A model generated the notes under the pieces. The model was not told the DNA's origin, did not search any database, and saw only the letters and a list, made by a program, of their open reading frames with translations. From contig NZ_JACIFP010000001.1 of the NCBI RefSeq assembly GCF_014197435.1, forward strand, positions 3,596,001 to 3,660,000: a stretch of DNA of 64,000 nucleotides, in the 5' to 3' direction. Numbering within the stretch: the first letter of the stretch is position 1; each line of letters opens with the position of its first letter. This document shows positions 1 to 10,240 of the stretch, one piece after another. Made by a program: the position numbers and the translations under genes. The DNA is from Gordonia humi (GTDB lineage: Bacteria; Actinomycetota; Actinomycetes; Mycobacteriales; Mycobacteriaceae).

Positions 1-1
1 C

Positions 2-562
2 TGCTGGGGCGACAACCGCGACGGCCAGATCGGCGACGGCAGCACAGCGGTGCGCAACACCCCCGTCAAGGTGAACGGTCTGGGCGAGGTCACCTCGCTC
101 GCCGTCGGCGCCTCGTCGTACACCGACAGTGACGACAAGCTGACCCTGAACTACTACACATGCGCGGTGTCCGACGGCGACACCTACTGCTGGGGCAGCC
201 AGCCGTCGGGTTCGGAGACGGTCCAGACCCCGCGCCAGGTGTCCGGTCTCTCCGACGTCAAACAGGTCGCGGTCGACGTCGCGACCTTCTGTGCGGTCGA
301 CGGCGACGACAAGGTCCAGTGCTGGGGCAACAACAAGTTCGGCCAGGTCGGGAACGGTTCCTCGGATGAGAACACAGCGGTCGGTTCGCCGACCACGGTC
401 GCGGCGCTCAGCGACGTCCGGTACGTCGCCACCGGCACCAGTCTCACCTGTGCTCGGACGGGCGACGACGTCTACTGCTGGGGTCTGAACTCCTCGGGAC
501 AGCTGGGAAGCCCGCAGGCTCCCAGCGACAAGAGCACCGCACCGGTCAAGGTCGCCTTCTGA
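2..562 (+). CDS. RCC1-repeat (beta-propeller) protein, 5' end outside window
   Basis: The frame is open from the first bases, so only about the last 186 codons are seen. Four C-W-G motifs appear (CWGDN at the left edge, CWGSQ near base 188, CWGNN near 320, CWGLN near 476). Each is followed by a Gly-rich turn such as GQIGDG or GQVGNG, and by strands such as TPVKV. This is the blade pattern of RCC1-type seven-bladed propellers, at roughly 45-50 residues per blade. Bacterial members are mostly secreted or surface proteins of unknown ligand. Any signal peptide would lie upstream and cannot be checked. The stop is only 4 bases from the stop of convergent tsnR. The family call is fairly secure; no specific function can be given. 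Confidence 0.75.
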   Translation, partial: CWGDNRDGQIGDGSTAVRNTPVKVNGLGEVTSLAVGASSYTDSDDKLTLNYYTCAVSDGDTYCWGSQPSGSETVQTPRQVSGLSDVKQVAVDVATFCAVDGDDKVQCWGNNKFGQVGNGSSDENTAVGSPTTVAALSDVRYVATGTSLTCARTGDDVYCWGLNSSGQLGSPQAPSDKSTAPVKVAF

Positions 563-566
563 GCCG

Positions 567-1382
567 TCAACGGTTGCGTACGCGGGAGCTCGCGTACAGG
601 CAGATCGCGCTTGCGGCGGCGAGATTGAGGCTTTCCGCTCGCCCGCGGATCGGGATGGACAACCGGTGGTCGGCATCGGCGAGGACCTGCTCGGACAATC
701 CGTGCGCCTCGTTGCCGAACAGCCACGCATGCGGCAGGGCGAGAGCCTCATCGGCGTCGTCGAGCAGCAACTCGCCGTCCATGGCCGTCGCGATGACTCC
801 GATTCCCGCCGACCGGACGCGCTTCAGAGCAGCATCGACATCGCTCTCGCGCACCAGCGGGACGTGGAAGACGCTTCCGGCGGATGCGCGCACGCACTTC
901 GCGTTGTGCGGGTCCACGGCGTCGCCGAGCAGGATCACGGCATCGGCCCCCATCGCATCGGCGCAGCGGGTCAGCGTGCCGACATTGCCCGGCTCGCGCG
1001 GCTCCACCGCCACCACCAGAAATCCCGGCGACGTCGCGAGCACCTCGTCGAGTGTGGTCGTCACGAGTTCGCATACGGCGAAGACTCCCGGCGGCGTCGT
1101 GGTCTCGGACAGCTTCGACGCGGCACGCTCGGTGACCCGGAACACCGGCAGGCGGACCTCGATCGCCCGTGCGACGAGGTCGGCGTGACGTTCGGTGTCG
1201 GTGTCGCGCACCAGCAACGCGCTCGCCCGCCCGGTGGCCAGCGCCGCGTCGACCGAGTTGAATCCCTCGGCCAGGAACCGGTTCTCGGCGCGGCGGACGG
1301 ACGCTCGATGAAGTTTCGCCAACGAGACGACCCGCGACGAACGTTCGGTGAGAACGTCCGTCGCGGGTCGATTGTCGATCAT
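567..1382 (-). CDS. tsnR: TrmH/SpoU-family RNA 2'-O-methyltransferase (TsnR-like)
   Basis: A 271-residue SPOUT-class methyltransferase predicted to methylate a ribose 2'-OH in rRNA (or tRNA) using S-adenosylmethionine. The three SpoU motifs are present in order: NVGTLTRCADAMGADAV from residue 133, LFGNEAHGLS near 222, and IPIRGRAESLNLAAA near 243, which form the knotted SAM pocket. The N-terminal ~100 residues resemble the substrate-binding domain of this family (start MIDNRPATDV). It follows rplT by 52 bases on the same strand, the same place as M. tuberculosis tsnR (Rv1644), so it is probably co-transcribed with infC-rpmI-rplT. The symbol rests on that synteny; the exact rRNA target is not deducible. 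Confidence 0.88.
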   Translation of the reverse strand: MIDNRPATDVLTERSSRVVSLAKLHRASVRRAENRFLAEGFNSVDAALATGRASALLVRDTDTERHADLVARAIEVRLPVFRVTERAASKLSETTTPPGVFAVCELVTTTLDEVLATSPGFLVVAVEPREPGNVGTLTRCADAMGADAVILLGDAVDPHNAKCVRASAGSVFHVPLVRESDVDAALKRVRSAGIGVIATAMDGELLLDDADEALALPHAWLFGNEAHGLSEQVLADADHRLSIPIRGRAESLNLAAASAICLYASSRVRNR

Positions 1383-1434
1383 GCCTCGCTCCGCGCTGCG
1401 GGCGAAGTCATATCACGCGTCAATTCGGAACCGG

Positions 1435-1815
1435 TCAGGCTGCCGGGGCGTTGACGTCGGCCGGCAGCGCGGCGCGAGCGACCTCGACGAGGCCGGTGAA
1501 GGCCGCCGGGTCGGTGATCGCGATGTCCGAGAGGACCTTGCGGTCGACCTCGACACCCGCGAGCTTCAGCCCCTGGATGAGGCGGTTGTAGGTGATGTCG
1601 TTCGCGCGCGCCGCGGCGTTGATGCGAGTGATCCACAGCTTGCGGAAGTCGCCCTTGCGCTGGCGGCGGTCACGGTACGCGTAGGTCATCGAGTGGAGCT
1701 GCTGCTCCTTGGCCTTGCGGTACAGGCGCGACCGCTGGCCGCGGTAGCCCTTCGATGCCTCGAGCGTGGAGCGGCGCTTCTTCTGGGCGTTGACGGCCCT
1801 TTTCACACGTGCCAT
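1435..1815 (-). CDS. rplT: 50S ribosomal protein L20
   Basis: A 126-residue basic protein with the classic L20 start ([20 protein letters not shown]) and the conserved segments [16 protein letters not shown] and [19 protein letters not shown]20 binds 23S rRNA early in large-subunit assembly and, in several bacteria, represses its own infC-rpmI-rplT mRNA. The length is normal. It starts 36 bases after the rpmI stop with an AAGGA ribosome binding site upstream, so the two are surely one transcript. The C-terminal tail ([11 protein letters not shown]) is slightly longer than in enterobacteria. Confidence 0.98.
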   Translation of the reverse strand: MARVKRAVNAQKKRRSTLEASKGYRGQRSRLYRKAKEQQLHSMTYAYRDRRQRKGDFRKLWITRINAAARANDITYNRLIQGLKLAGVEVDRKVLSDIAITDPAAFTGLVEVARAALPADVNAPAA

Positions 1816-1851
1816 TAGTCAGTAGTCCTTATACGTCGTTTCAGGGGAAGA

Positions 1852-2046
1852 TCAGCGGTTGAGCAGGCGCTTGATGCGCGGCGCGTCGTTCTCGCTCACG
1901 ACCTCGGTGCCGCTCATGCGACGGGTCACGCGGGACGACTTGTGCTCGAGGAGGTGGCGCTTGCCCGCCTTCTCACGGACGATCTTGCCGCTGCCGGTCA
2001 CCTTGAAACGCTTCGCGGTGCCCTTGTGGGTCTTGCTCTTCGGCAT
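1852..2046 (-). CDS. rpmI: 50S ribosomal protein L35
   Basis: A 64-residue protein starting [20 protein letters not shown], the universal L35 signature, with the conserved HLLEHKSSR segment. A good GAAGGA ribosome binding site lies 6 bases before the ATG. It sits between infC and rplT in the standard order, 86 bases downstream of the infC stop. Nothing unusual is seen. Confidence 0.98.
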   Translation of the reverse strand: MPKSKTHKGTAKRFKVTGSGKIVREKAGKRHLLEHKSSRVTRRMSGTEVVSENDAPRIKRLLNR

Positions 2047-2132
2047 GGTTTTCCTTCATTCGGGCGAACTCCACCCGCACCGGCGCACCGGTGCTGGTCG
2101 GAGTCCGCGAGTGCGGAGTTCTTGCTGTGGTC

Positions 2133-2681
<549 letters not shown>

Positions 2682-2756
2682 GTGGCCTCCTCGATAAATG
2701 TGTACTCACGTGGCCGGCCAGAAGAACTGGCAGCTCGAGGAGATCGAGACCGACGA

Positions 2757-2827
2757 ACACCGTCGCGCGCAGGGCCTCAGCGGCGAACTCGTGCTCGCTG
2801 CTACGCCCCGTCGTCTCGCGACGGTGT
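2757..2827 (-). promoter_or_regulatory. infC leader with mutually exclusive hairpins
   Basis: In the ~260 bases upstream of infC, two 11-base segments, 2757-2767 and 2817-2827, are perfect inverted repeats 49 bases apart. Bases 2819-2824 can instead pair with 2808-2813 in a local 6-bp hairpin with a 5-base loop. The pairings exclude each other, as in attenuator-like leaders. A possible -10 (TAGACT, 2933-2938, minus strand) would place the whole structure in the 5' leader. Binding by L20 or another factor is inference only. Confidence 0.35.
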
Positions 2828-2944
2828 GACCGGAACCGGACAACTGCCTTCCCCTGCGGGACCTGCGTCGTACGGTGGGACTCGACGTTCCTCTTGCTAC
2901 CCCGGAGTCACCCGGAGCGGTCATGCTGTGAAAGTCTAACAGGC

Positions 2945-3346
2945 GTGAGCGCTAACTCCTATTCGACCGGCAGTCCCTCCCCCGACGACTCGCATGCGCA
3001 CGTCGCACCGGGAGGTTCCACAGACGAGAACGTCCGCGAACTCGCCACCATTCCCGCCGTCGAGGTGACCACCCGTGCCGTGGTGATGCTGATGAGTGCG
3101 GCGGCCGAGAAGATCGGCCCCGAGGCCGGCGGCGAGGAGGAGCACAAGGACCTGCCCGAGGCCCGCGCCCTGATCCACGCGCTGGCCGGGCTGGTGACCG
3201 CGGCGTCGGCCGACCTCGGTCTGCACCGCAAGCCGATTCTGGACGGGCTCAAGGCCCTCCAGCTCGCGTTCCGCGAGGCCTCGGCCTATCCGGACGAGCC
3301 CGGCGAGAGCCCCGGTGAGAAGTTCACCGGCCCGGTGAAGGCCTGA
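2945..3346 (+). CDS. DUF1844-family protein
   Basis: A 133-residue protein read from the GTG at 2945; longer in-frame starts only add a non-conserved Cys/Arg-rich leader. The core ELATIPAVEVTTRAVVMLMS followed by a KDLPEARALIHALAGLV segment matches the small DUF1844 family, helical proteins with no known biochemical role. The N-terminal 40 residues are low in complexity (Ser/Pro/His). It is divergent from infC and 19 bases before the next small gene. A protein of this type is found near infC in related genomes, which suggests a housekeeping link, but that is inference. Confidence 0.75.
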   Translation: MSANSYSTGSPSPDDSHAHVAPGGSTDENVRELATIPAVEVTTRAVVMLMSAAAEKIGPEAGGEEEHKDLPEARALIHALAGLVTAASADLGLHRKPILDGLKALQLAFREASAYPDEPGESPGEKFTGPVKA

Positions 3347-3365
3347 GCGGACTACCCTGGACGCC

Positions 3366-3662
3366 ATGACCTCCGCCAGCGACGACCTGCCGCCCATCGA
3401 CGCCGAGATCGTGCCGTCGCCCGACGTCACGCCGACCGTGGCGGCCCCGTCGATCGAAGACGTCACCGGCTACACCGAGAGCGGCGTACCGACCTTCGAC
3501 TTCGTGCGCGACAAGATCGAACACCGTACGGCCACCGCCGACGGGGGCCAGGTGCTGGCGGAGACGGGCACGGCGGCTGCCGAACTCGACGAGGCGATGG
3601 CCAAGCGGGACGAGGCGGCCAAGTCGAAGCTCGACGAGATCCGCAGGTCGATGGGCCTCTAG
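3366..3662 (+). CDS. Conserved-looking hypothetical protein, 98 aa
   Basis: A small acidic protein I do not recognise. It begins MTSASDDLPPIDAEIVPSPD. Its middle, GYTESGVPTFDFVRDKIEHR, looks folded, and the C-terminal third is rich in Ala, Asp, Glu and Lys and likely helical (LDEAMAKRDEAAKSKLDEI). There is no signal peptide or membrane segment. A TACCCT -10 hexamer (3353-3358) ends exactly 7 bases before the ATG, so it may be read as a leaderless mRNA separate from the DUF1844 gene 19 bases upstream. Codon use is like its neighbours, supporting a real gene. Confidence 0.6.
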   Translation: MTSASDDLPPIDAEIVPSPDVTPTVAAPSIEDVTGYTESGVPTFDFVRDKIEHRTATADGGQVLAETGTAAAELDEAMAKRDEAAKSKLDEIRRSMGL

Positions 3663-3687
3663 AACAGAGAGCCTCGTTTCGCCCAGC

Positions 3688-3734
3688 ACTTCGGCACTCG
3701 CGACGACCGTGGAAGTCGTAGCGAGTGCCGAAGT
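3688..3734. terminator. Bidirectional terminator hairpin
   Basis: A 14-bp perfect stem (3688-3701 with 3721-3734), one mismatch, then five more pairs around a 7-base loop (3708-3714). It lies between the convergent stops at 3662 (+) and 3750 (-), so it probably ends both transcripts. There is no U tract, as is usual in this group. Confidence 0.75.
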
Positions 3735-3749
3735 CCATTCAGCGTCGCC

Positions 3750-4703
3750 TCACGCCCCGGTGAACGGCGGAACCGCGATGCATGGCACCGGCCGGGGGTG
3801 CGTCGGATCGAGCGCGTTGAGGACCAGCGCGGCACTGCGCCGGTTGGCGACGATCGACATGTGGTCGGAATGGTCCTTCGCGCAGCCGTCCTGGACGGTG
3901 ATGTTGCGGACGTCGGTACCCGCAGGCCCGGCGAGGATGCCGGAGCTGTACGGCGTGACGATCGTGTCGTGCTCGGTGACGATGTTCGTGTAGTGCACGC
4001 CCGGCAGATACGGCGTCGGGAGTCGCACCGCACGGTTGAAGTCGAGGTCGGCCGGTGCAGGCGTGCATTCCGGGCAGTCGGACTCGTCGGGCGCCTGTGC
4101 ACCGAGCAGGTCGCGGAACCAGGCGATCCGACCGCCGATGGAGTCGTCGGCGTCGGGACCCTGCTTCCAGTACGGAGCCAGGGAGATGTAGGCGTTCACA
4201 TGGCGCGCCCCACCGAGGTACTTCATCCAGTACGTCGGATGTTCGGTGCCCTGCGAGTGGCCGATCACGTCGAGCTTCTCCGATCCCGTCGCCGCGAGGA
4301 CACGGTCGGCGAAGCGTTTCACCTCCCACGAGCTGTCGACCTTGGGACCGAGTCCGCCGATCGCCGACGCCGGCCACGGCTTGCCGAGCGCACCGTAGGT
4401 CGGTGCGAACACGCAGTAGCCCTCACGGACCAGGACGGCGGCCAATGTGGCCCAGTTCGTCTGGCGGCCCCCGCCGGTCCCGTGGACGAGCATGACCGGT
4501 CGCGGATGCTCGGCGGGCGGCGCACAGTCGAAGTCGTTCGTGCCGGGCAACGAGCCTCCGGGATTCGCGAGCTCGGCCCGGATGCCGTCCATGAAGTCGT
4601 AGGTGATCGGCGTCGCAGTCGCCGGAGCTGTGACGAGACCGGTGAGGCACAGAGCCGCCGCGGCCGCGACGGCGGCGATCTTCGATGTCAGCGAACGTCT
4701 CAT
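3750..4703 (-). CDS. Secreted lipase / alpha-beta hydrolase
   Basis: Predicted exported esterase or lipase (317 residues). The N-terminus MRRSLTSKIAAV followed by an Ala/Leu-rich core and a TATATP cleavage-like region is a signal peptide. The oxyanion segment VMLVHGTGGG and nucleophile elbow VIGHSQGT show an alpha/beta hydrolase of the bacterial triacylglycerol-lipase type; EHDTIVTPYSSG and KDHSDHMSIV supply the probable Asp and His. Cysteines at CAPP, CPEC and CAKD suggest disulphides in the mature protein. An upstream GTG (4712) is possible, but the ATG at 4703 starts the signal peptide directly and lies 7 bases after a TACCGT -10 (4711-4716), suggesting a leaderless mRNA. Substrate unknown. 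Confidence 0.82.
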   Translation of the reverse strand: MRRSLTSKIAAVAAAAALCLTGLVTAPATATPITYDFMDGIRAELANPGGSLPGTNDFDCAPPAEHPRPVMLVHGTGGGRQTNWATLAAVLVREGYCVFAPTYGALGKPWPASAIGGLGPKVDSSWEVKRFADRVLAATGSEKLDVIGHSQGTEHPTYWMKYLGGARHVNAYISLAPYWKQGPDADDSIGGRIAWFRDLLGAQAPDESDCPECTPAPADLDFNRAVRLPTPYLPGVHYTNIVTEHDTIVTPYSSGILAGPAGTDVRNITVQDGCAKDHSDHMSIVANRRSAALVLNALDPTHPRPVPCIAVPPFTGA

Positions 4704-4748
4704 ATCAGTCACGGTAGTCCACGACCGCCCTCCCGCACGCCGATCCGG

Positions 4749-5471
4749 TCATGCACTCGTGGCGGCGACCAGAACGGCGGTCTGGCCGTCGTCGCCGAGG
4801 ACGACGCTCGGGGAGAATCCGACGCCCTCGGCGATCCGCGCCGCGGCGTCGGCCTGACTCCGATGCATCTCCAGGGCGACGGCCCCGTTCGGCGCCACGA
4901 CGTCCACCGCCTCGACCAACAGACGACGGATCACATCGAGTCCGTCCCATCCACCGAACAGGGCGTGCGGTCGCTCATGCTCGACGGCCTCCGCCGGGAG
5001 GAGACCGGCCTGGTCGTCGGGCACGTACGGGGCGACCGCGGCGATCACCGCGACGCTCCGCCGCATCCGGATCGGCACCGCGTCGAGAAGCTCCCCGCGG
5101 CATACGGCGGCGCCCACCACATTGCGCCGAGCGTGTTCGAGCACCGCGGCGTCGGAGTCGGTCAGAACGATCCACACCTCGGGACGACGATCCGCGATCA
5201 CCGCGCCGATCGGGGCGACTCCGCAGCACGCCTCGACGAACACACCCCGACGCCCGGCGACGAGGTCGGTCGCGACATCGGCCAGCAGGAGCGACCGTTG
5301 TCGGGGCACGAACTCTCCGGGTCCGACTCGCAGATCCAATCCGGCGAACTCGACACGGCCGACGATGTGCTCGAGCGGCTCGCCGCCGGTCCGCCGTCGC
5401 ACCCACGCGGCGAGCTGGGCGGCATCCGACGCCCACCGACGGAGGACGCGCGCCTCGTCGTCCGCGAACAC
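4749..5471 (-). CDS. HemK/PrmC-like methyltransferase with degenerate active-site motifs
   Basis: A homologue of protein-(glutamine-N5) methyltransferases, with a PrmC-type N-terminal segment (ADDEARVLRRWASDAA), the LEHIVGRVEFAGL and EFVPRQRS motifs, then a Rossmann SAM domain. Two hallmarks are altered. The SAM-binding loop reads EACCGVAP instead of the usual D-x-C-x-G-S-G, and the catalytic N-P-P-Y type motif reads VAPYVP, so the Asn that contacts the glutamine side chain is Val. It may be inactive or act on something else. The 14 codons before the GTG at 5471 (CTG-ATC... to TGT) look coding ([14 protein letters not shown]), so the true start probably overlaps the uvrA stop at 5510. It likely shares the uvrA transcript. 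Confidence 0.7.
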   Translation of the reverse strand: MFADDEARVLRRWASDAAQLAAWVRRRTGGEPLEHIVGRVEFAGLDLRVGPGEFVPRQRSLLLADVATDLVAGRRGVFVEACCGVAPIGAVIADRRPEVWIVLTDSDAAVLEHARRNVVGAAVCRGELLDAVPIRMRRSVAVIAAVAPYVPDDQAGLLPAEAVEHERPHALFGGWDGLDVIRRLLVEAVDVVAPNGAVALEMHRSQADAAARIAEGVGFSPSVVLGDDGQTAVLVAATSA

Positions 5472-5509
5472 ACAGCCCGCGGACCTCAGCTCGGCGACGA
5501 GGGCGTCGA

Positions 5510-8383
<2,874 letters not shown>

Positions 8384-8424
8384 TACTCTTCCTCACATCT
8401 GACATCTGTTTCCCCCAGGTCGAC

Positions 8425-8447
8425 AGAGTACGCGGACCCTCCGACAA
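8425..8447 (-). promoter_or_regulatory. DNA-damage (PafBC/RecA-NDp type) promoter of uvrA
   Basis: On the minus strand TTGTCGGAG (8439-8447), exactly 8 bases, then TACTCT (8425-8430). The mycobacterial LexA-independent damage promoter is TTGTCRGTG-N8-TANNNT, so this matches 8 of 9 bases plus the spacing and -10. It lies about 40 bases before the uvrA start. Confidence 0.75.
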
Positions 8448-8510
8448 TTCTCGGCGAGCGTCGCCCCGGAGCCGCCCCGCAGTGTCGGACCCGACAGCTA
8501 ACGTAGGGGT

Positions 8511-9209
8511 ATGACGCAGCAGATCACAGTCTCCGACGAGTACACCGGCAACGTCTCCCCCGACGGCGACGACCAGCAGAACAAGGCGCAGCGCCGCGAT
8601 CTCGACAACGCCACGGTCGTGAAGCTGTCCGTCGGTCCGATGGACAACAACGTCTACGTCGTCACCGACAAGGCCACTGGCGACGCGCTGCTGATCGACG
8701 CCGCGAACGATGCGGGGGTGCTGCTGGACCTCGCCGAACAGATCCCCGGCACCGTCAAACAGATCGTCACGACCCACGGCCACTTCGACCACTGGCAGGC
8801 GCTCGACGAGGTGAGCACCGGACTCGCCGTCCCCCACGCCGTGGGGACCGCCGATGCGGGCGACCTCCCGGTGACCGCCGACCGGCTCCTGTCCGACGGC
8901 GACACCGTGGTCGTCGGCGAGCTGACGCTCGACGTGATCGGCATCGTCGGCCACACGCTCGGCTCCGTGGCCCTGGCCCTCACCGAGCAGTCCGGTCGCG
9001 TCCACCTCTTCACCGGCGACACCCTTTTTCCCGGCGGTGTCGGAAAGACCTGGCAGCCGGGCGACTTCGAAATCCTCCTCGGCGACGTCGAGACCAAGTT
9101 CTTCGGCCGCTACGGCGACGACACCGTGGTCTACCCGGGCCACGGCAAGGACACGACGCTGGGCGCCGAGCGCCCCGGTCTGCCGGAGTGGCGCGCCCGC
9201 GGCTGGTGA
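8511..9209 (+). CDS. Metallo-beta-lactamase-fold hydrolase
   Basis: A 232-residue MBL-fold protein with the metal-binding THGHFDHW motif near residues 87-94, the distal GHTLGS and FTGDTLFPGG motifs and the C-terminal PGHGKDTT, which together give a complete binuclear Zn/Fe site of the glyoxalase II/hydroxyacylglutathione hydrolase-like group. In position it matches M. tuberculosis Rv1637c, divergent from uvrA. Substrate unknown. A TAACGT -10 (8499-8504) ends 6 bases before the ATG, suggesting a leaderless transcript. The bases 8 nt further upstream (8482-8490, GTGTCGGAC) only weakly resemble the damage promoter element. The first ~30 residues are polar and probably disordered. Confidence 0.88.
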   Translation: MTQQITVSDEYTGNVSPDGDDQQNKAQRRDLDNATVVKLSVGPMDNNVYVVTDKATGDALLIDAANDAGVLLDLAEQIPGTVKQIVTTHGHFDHWQALDEVSTGLAVPHAVGTADAGDLPVTADRLLSDGDTVVVGELTLDVIGIVGHTLGSVALALTEQSGRVHLFTGDTLFPGGVGKTWQPGDFEILLGDVETKFFGRYGDDTVVYPGHGKDTTLGAERPGLPEWRARGW

Positions 9210-9233
9210 CCCGCCGGTCCGCCGGTGTCCGGG

Positions 9234-9253
9234 GACGGCCGCTGTCGGCCGTC
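9234..9253 (+). terminator. Hairpin after the MBL hydrolase gene
   Basis: A perfect 8-bp GC-rich stem, 9234-9241 with 9246-9253, and a 4-base loop, 25 bases after the stop at 9209. It probably separates this gene from the DoxX gene. Confidence 0.5.
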
Positions 9254-9367
9254 TCCTATCGGACTCATCAGTCCCAGTAAGGTCGACCTCGACGGCGCGT
9301 TCGTACCGACAGCGGTAGTTCGGCGCACGCGGTGTCGTCCTGTTCGACGAGACGAAAGGTATTCACC

Positions 9368-10147
9368 ATGATTCTTCGACGAATCGCCCGACCGCTTCTC
9401 GGCGTTGCGTTCATCACCTCCGGCGTCGAGGCCGTCCGGTCCCCGTCCGGCCCCGCACGCACCGCGGAGCCGTTGCTCGACTCCGTGCCCGCGAACACCG
9501 AGACGGTCATCAGGGCCGCCGGTGTCGTACAGGTCGGTGCGGGCGTCGCGCTCGCCGTGGGAAAGGCTCCTCGTCTCGCGTCGACGGTGCTCGCCGGAAC
9601 CCTGGTCCCGACCACCGTGTTCGCCAGCGACTTCTGGAACGAGTCCGATCCGGCGCGTAAGAGCGCCAAGCAGACCGAGTTCGTCAAGAACATCGGACTG
9701 TTGGGCGGAGCGCTCCTGGCGTCCGCGGACACCGAGGGCCGACCCTCGCTCGGCTGGCGTGGCCGCCGTGGCCTCGTCCGGACACGAGACGCTGTGGCCG
9801 ACGCGCTGCCCAGCCGCTCCGAGTCGTCGCACCGTTTGAACGAGGCCGCCGACCGCGCCGAGCACTGGGCGCACGACGTCGCCGATCGTCTACCGGTCGA
9901 CGCCGTCGCCGATCGTGCGGCACACTACGCCGACGCCGCGCGGTCGCAGGCCTACGACGTGGCCTCCACCGTGGCCGACCGCGCTCCGGGCGTCATCGAC
10001 TCGGTGCGGGACCACGCGGAGTCTCTGGCATCGGAGATCGCCGACCGGGCACCTGACGCCGCGACGCGGGCGCGTGAGCTCGCCGAGGAGTCGGGGAAGA
10101 AGGCCACCCGACGAGTCTCTCGACTGCGTAAGCAGCTCACCGCCTGA
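9368..10147 (+). CDS. DoxX-family membrane protein with helical C-terminal extension
   Basis: 259 residues from the ATG at 9368; the in-frame ORF begins 12 codons earlier without support. The N-terminal half (MILRRIARPLLGVAFITSGV, then VIRAAGVVQVGAGVALAVG and a third hydrophobic helix) fits the four-helix DoxX family found in actinobacteria. From about residue 140 it changes to a soluble, charged, repetitive region with recurring ADRA/VADR units (DAVADRLPVDAVADRAAHYA), likely an amphipathic helix, ending in a basic tail (KKATRRVSRLRKQ). Some DoxX proteins act with thiol/redox stress systems, but nothing here tests that. It is flanked by strong hairpins, so it appears monocistronic. Confidence 0.72.
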   Translation: MILRRIARPLLGVAFITSGVEAVRSPSGPARTAEPLLDSVPANTETVIRAAGVVQVGAGVALAVGKAPRLASTVLAGTLVPTTVFASDFWNESDPARKSAKQTEFVKNIGLLGGALLASADTEGRPSLGWRGRRGLVRTRDAVADALPSRSESSHRLNEAADRAEHWAHDVADRLPVDAVADRAAHYADAARSQAYDVASTVADRAPGVIDSVRDHAESLASEIADRAPDAATRARELAEESGKKATRRVSRLRKQLTA

Positions 10148-10164
10148 CTCTGCGCACGAATCGA

Positions 10165-10207
10165 CGTCGGGGCCACGACCGAGCGGTGCTCGGTCGTGGC
10201 CCCGACG
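10165..10207 (+). terminator. Strong terminator hairpin
   Basis: A 19-bp perfect stem (10165-10183 with 10189-10207) and 5-base loop between the DoxX stop (10147) and the helD start (10241). It insulates helD from upstream reading. It does not resemble the rifamycin-associated element known upstream of helR genes. Confidence 0.88.
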
Positions 10208-10240
10208 CCATCGTGCAGACGCCGGTAATATGGAACGACT

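Noticed and set aside
10165..10207. Rifamycin-associated element upstream of helD
   Set aside because: The only inverted repeat there is a 19-bp terminator-like stem whose sequence does not fit the element as I know it.
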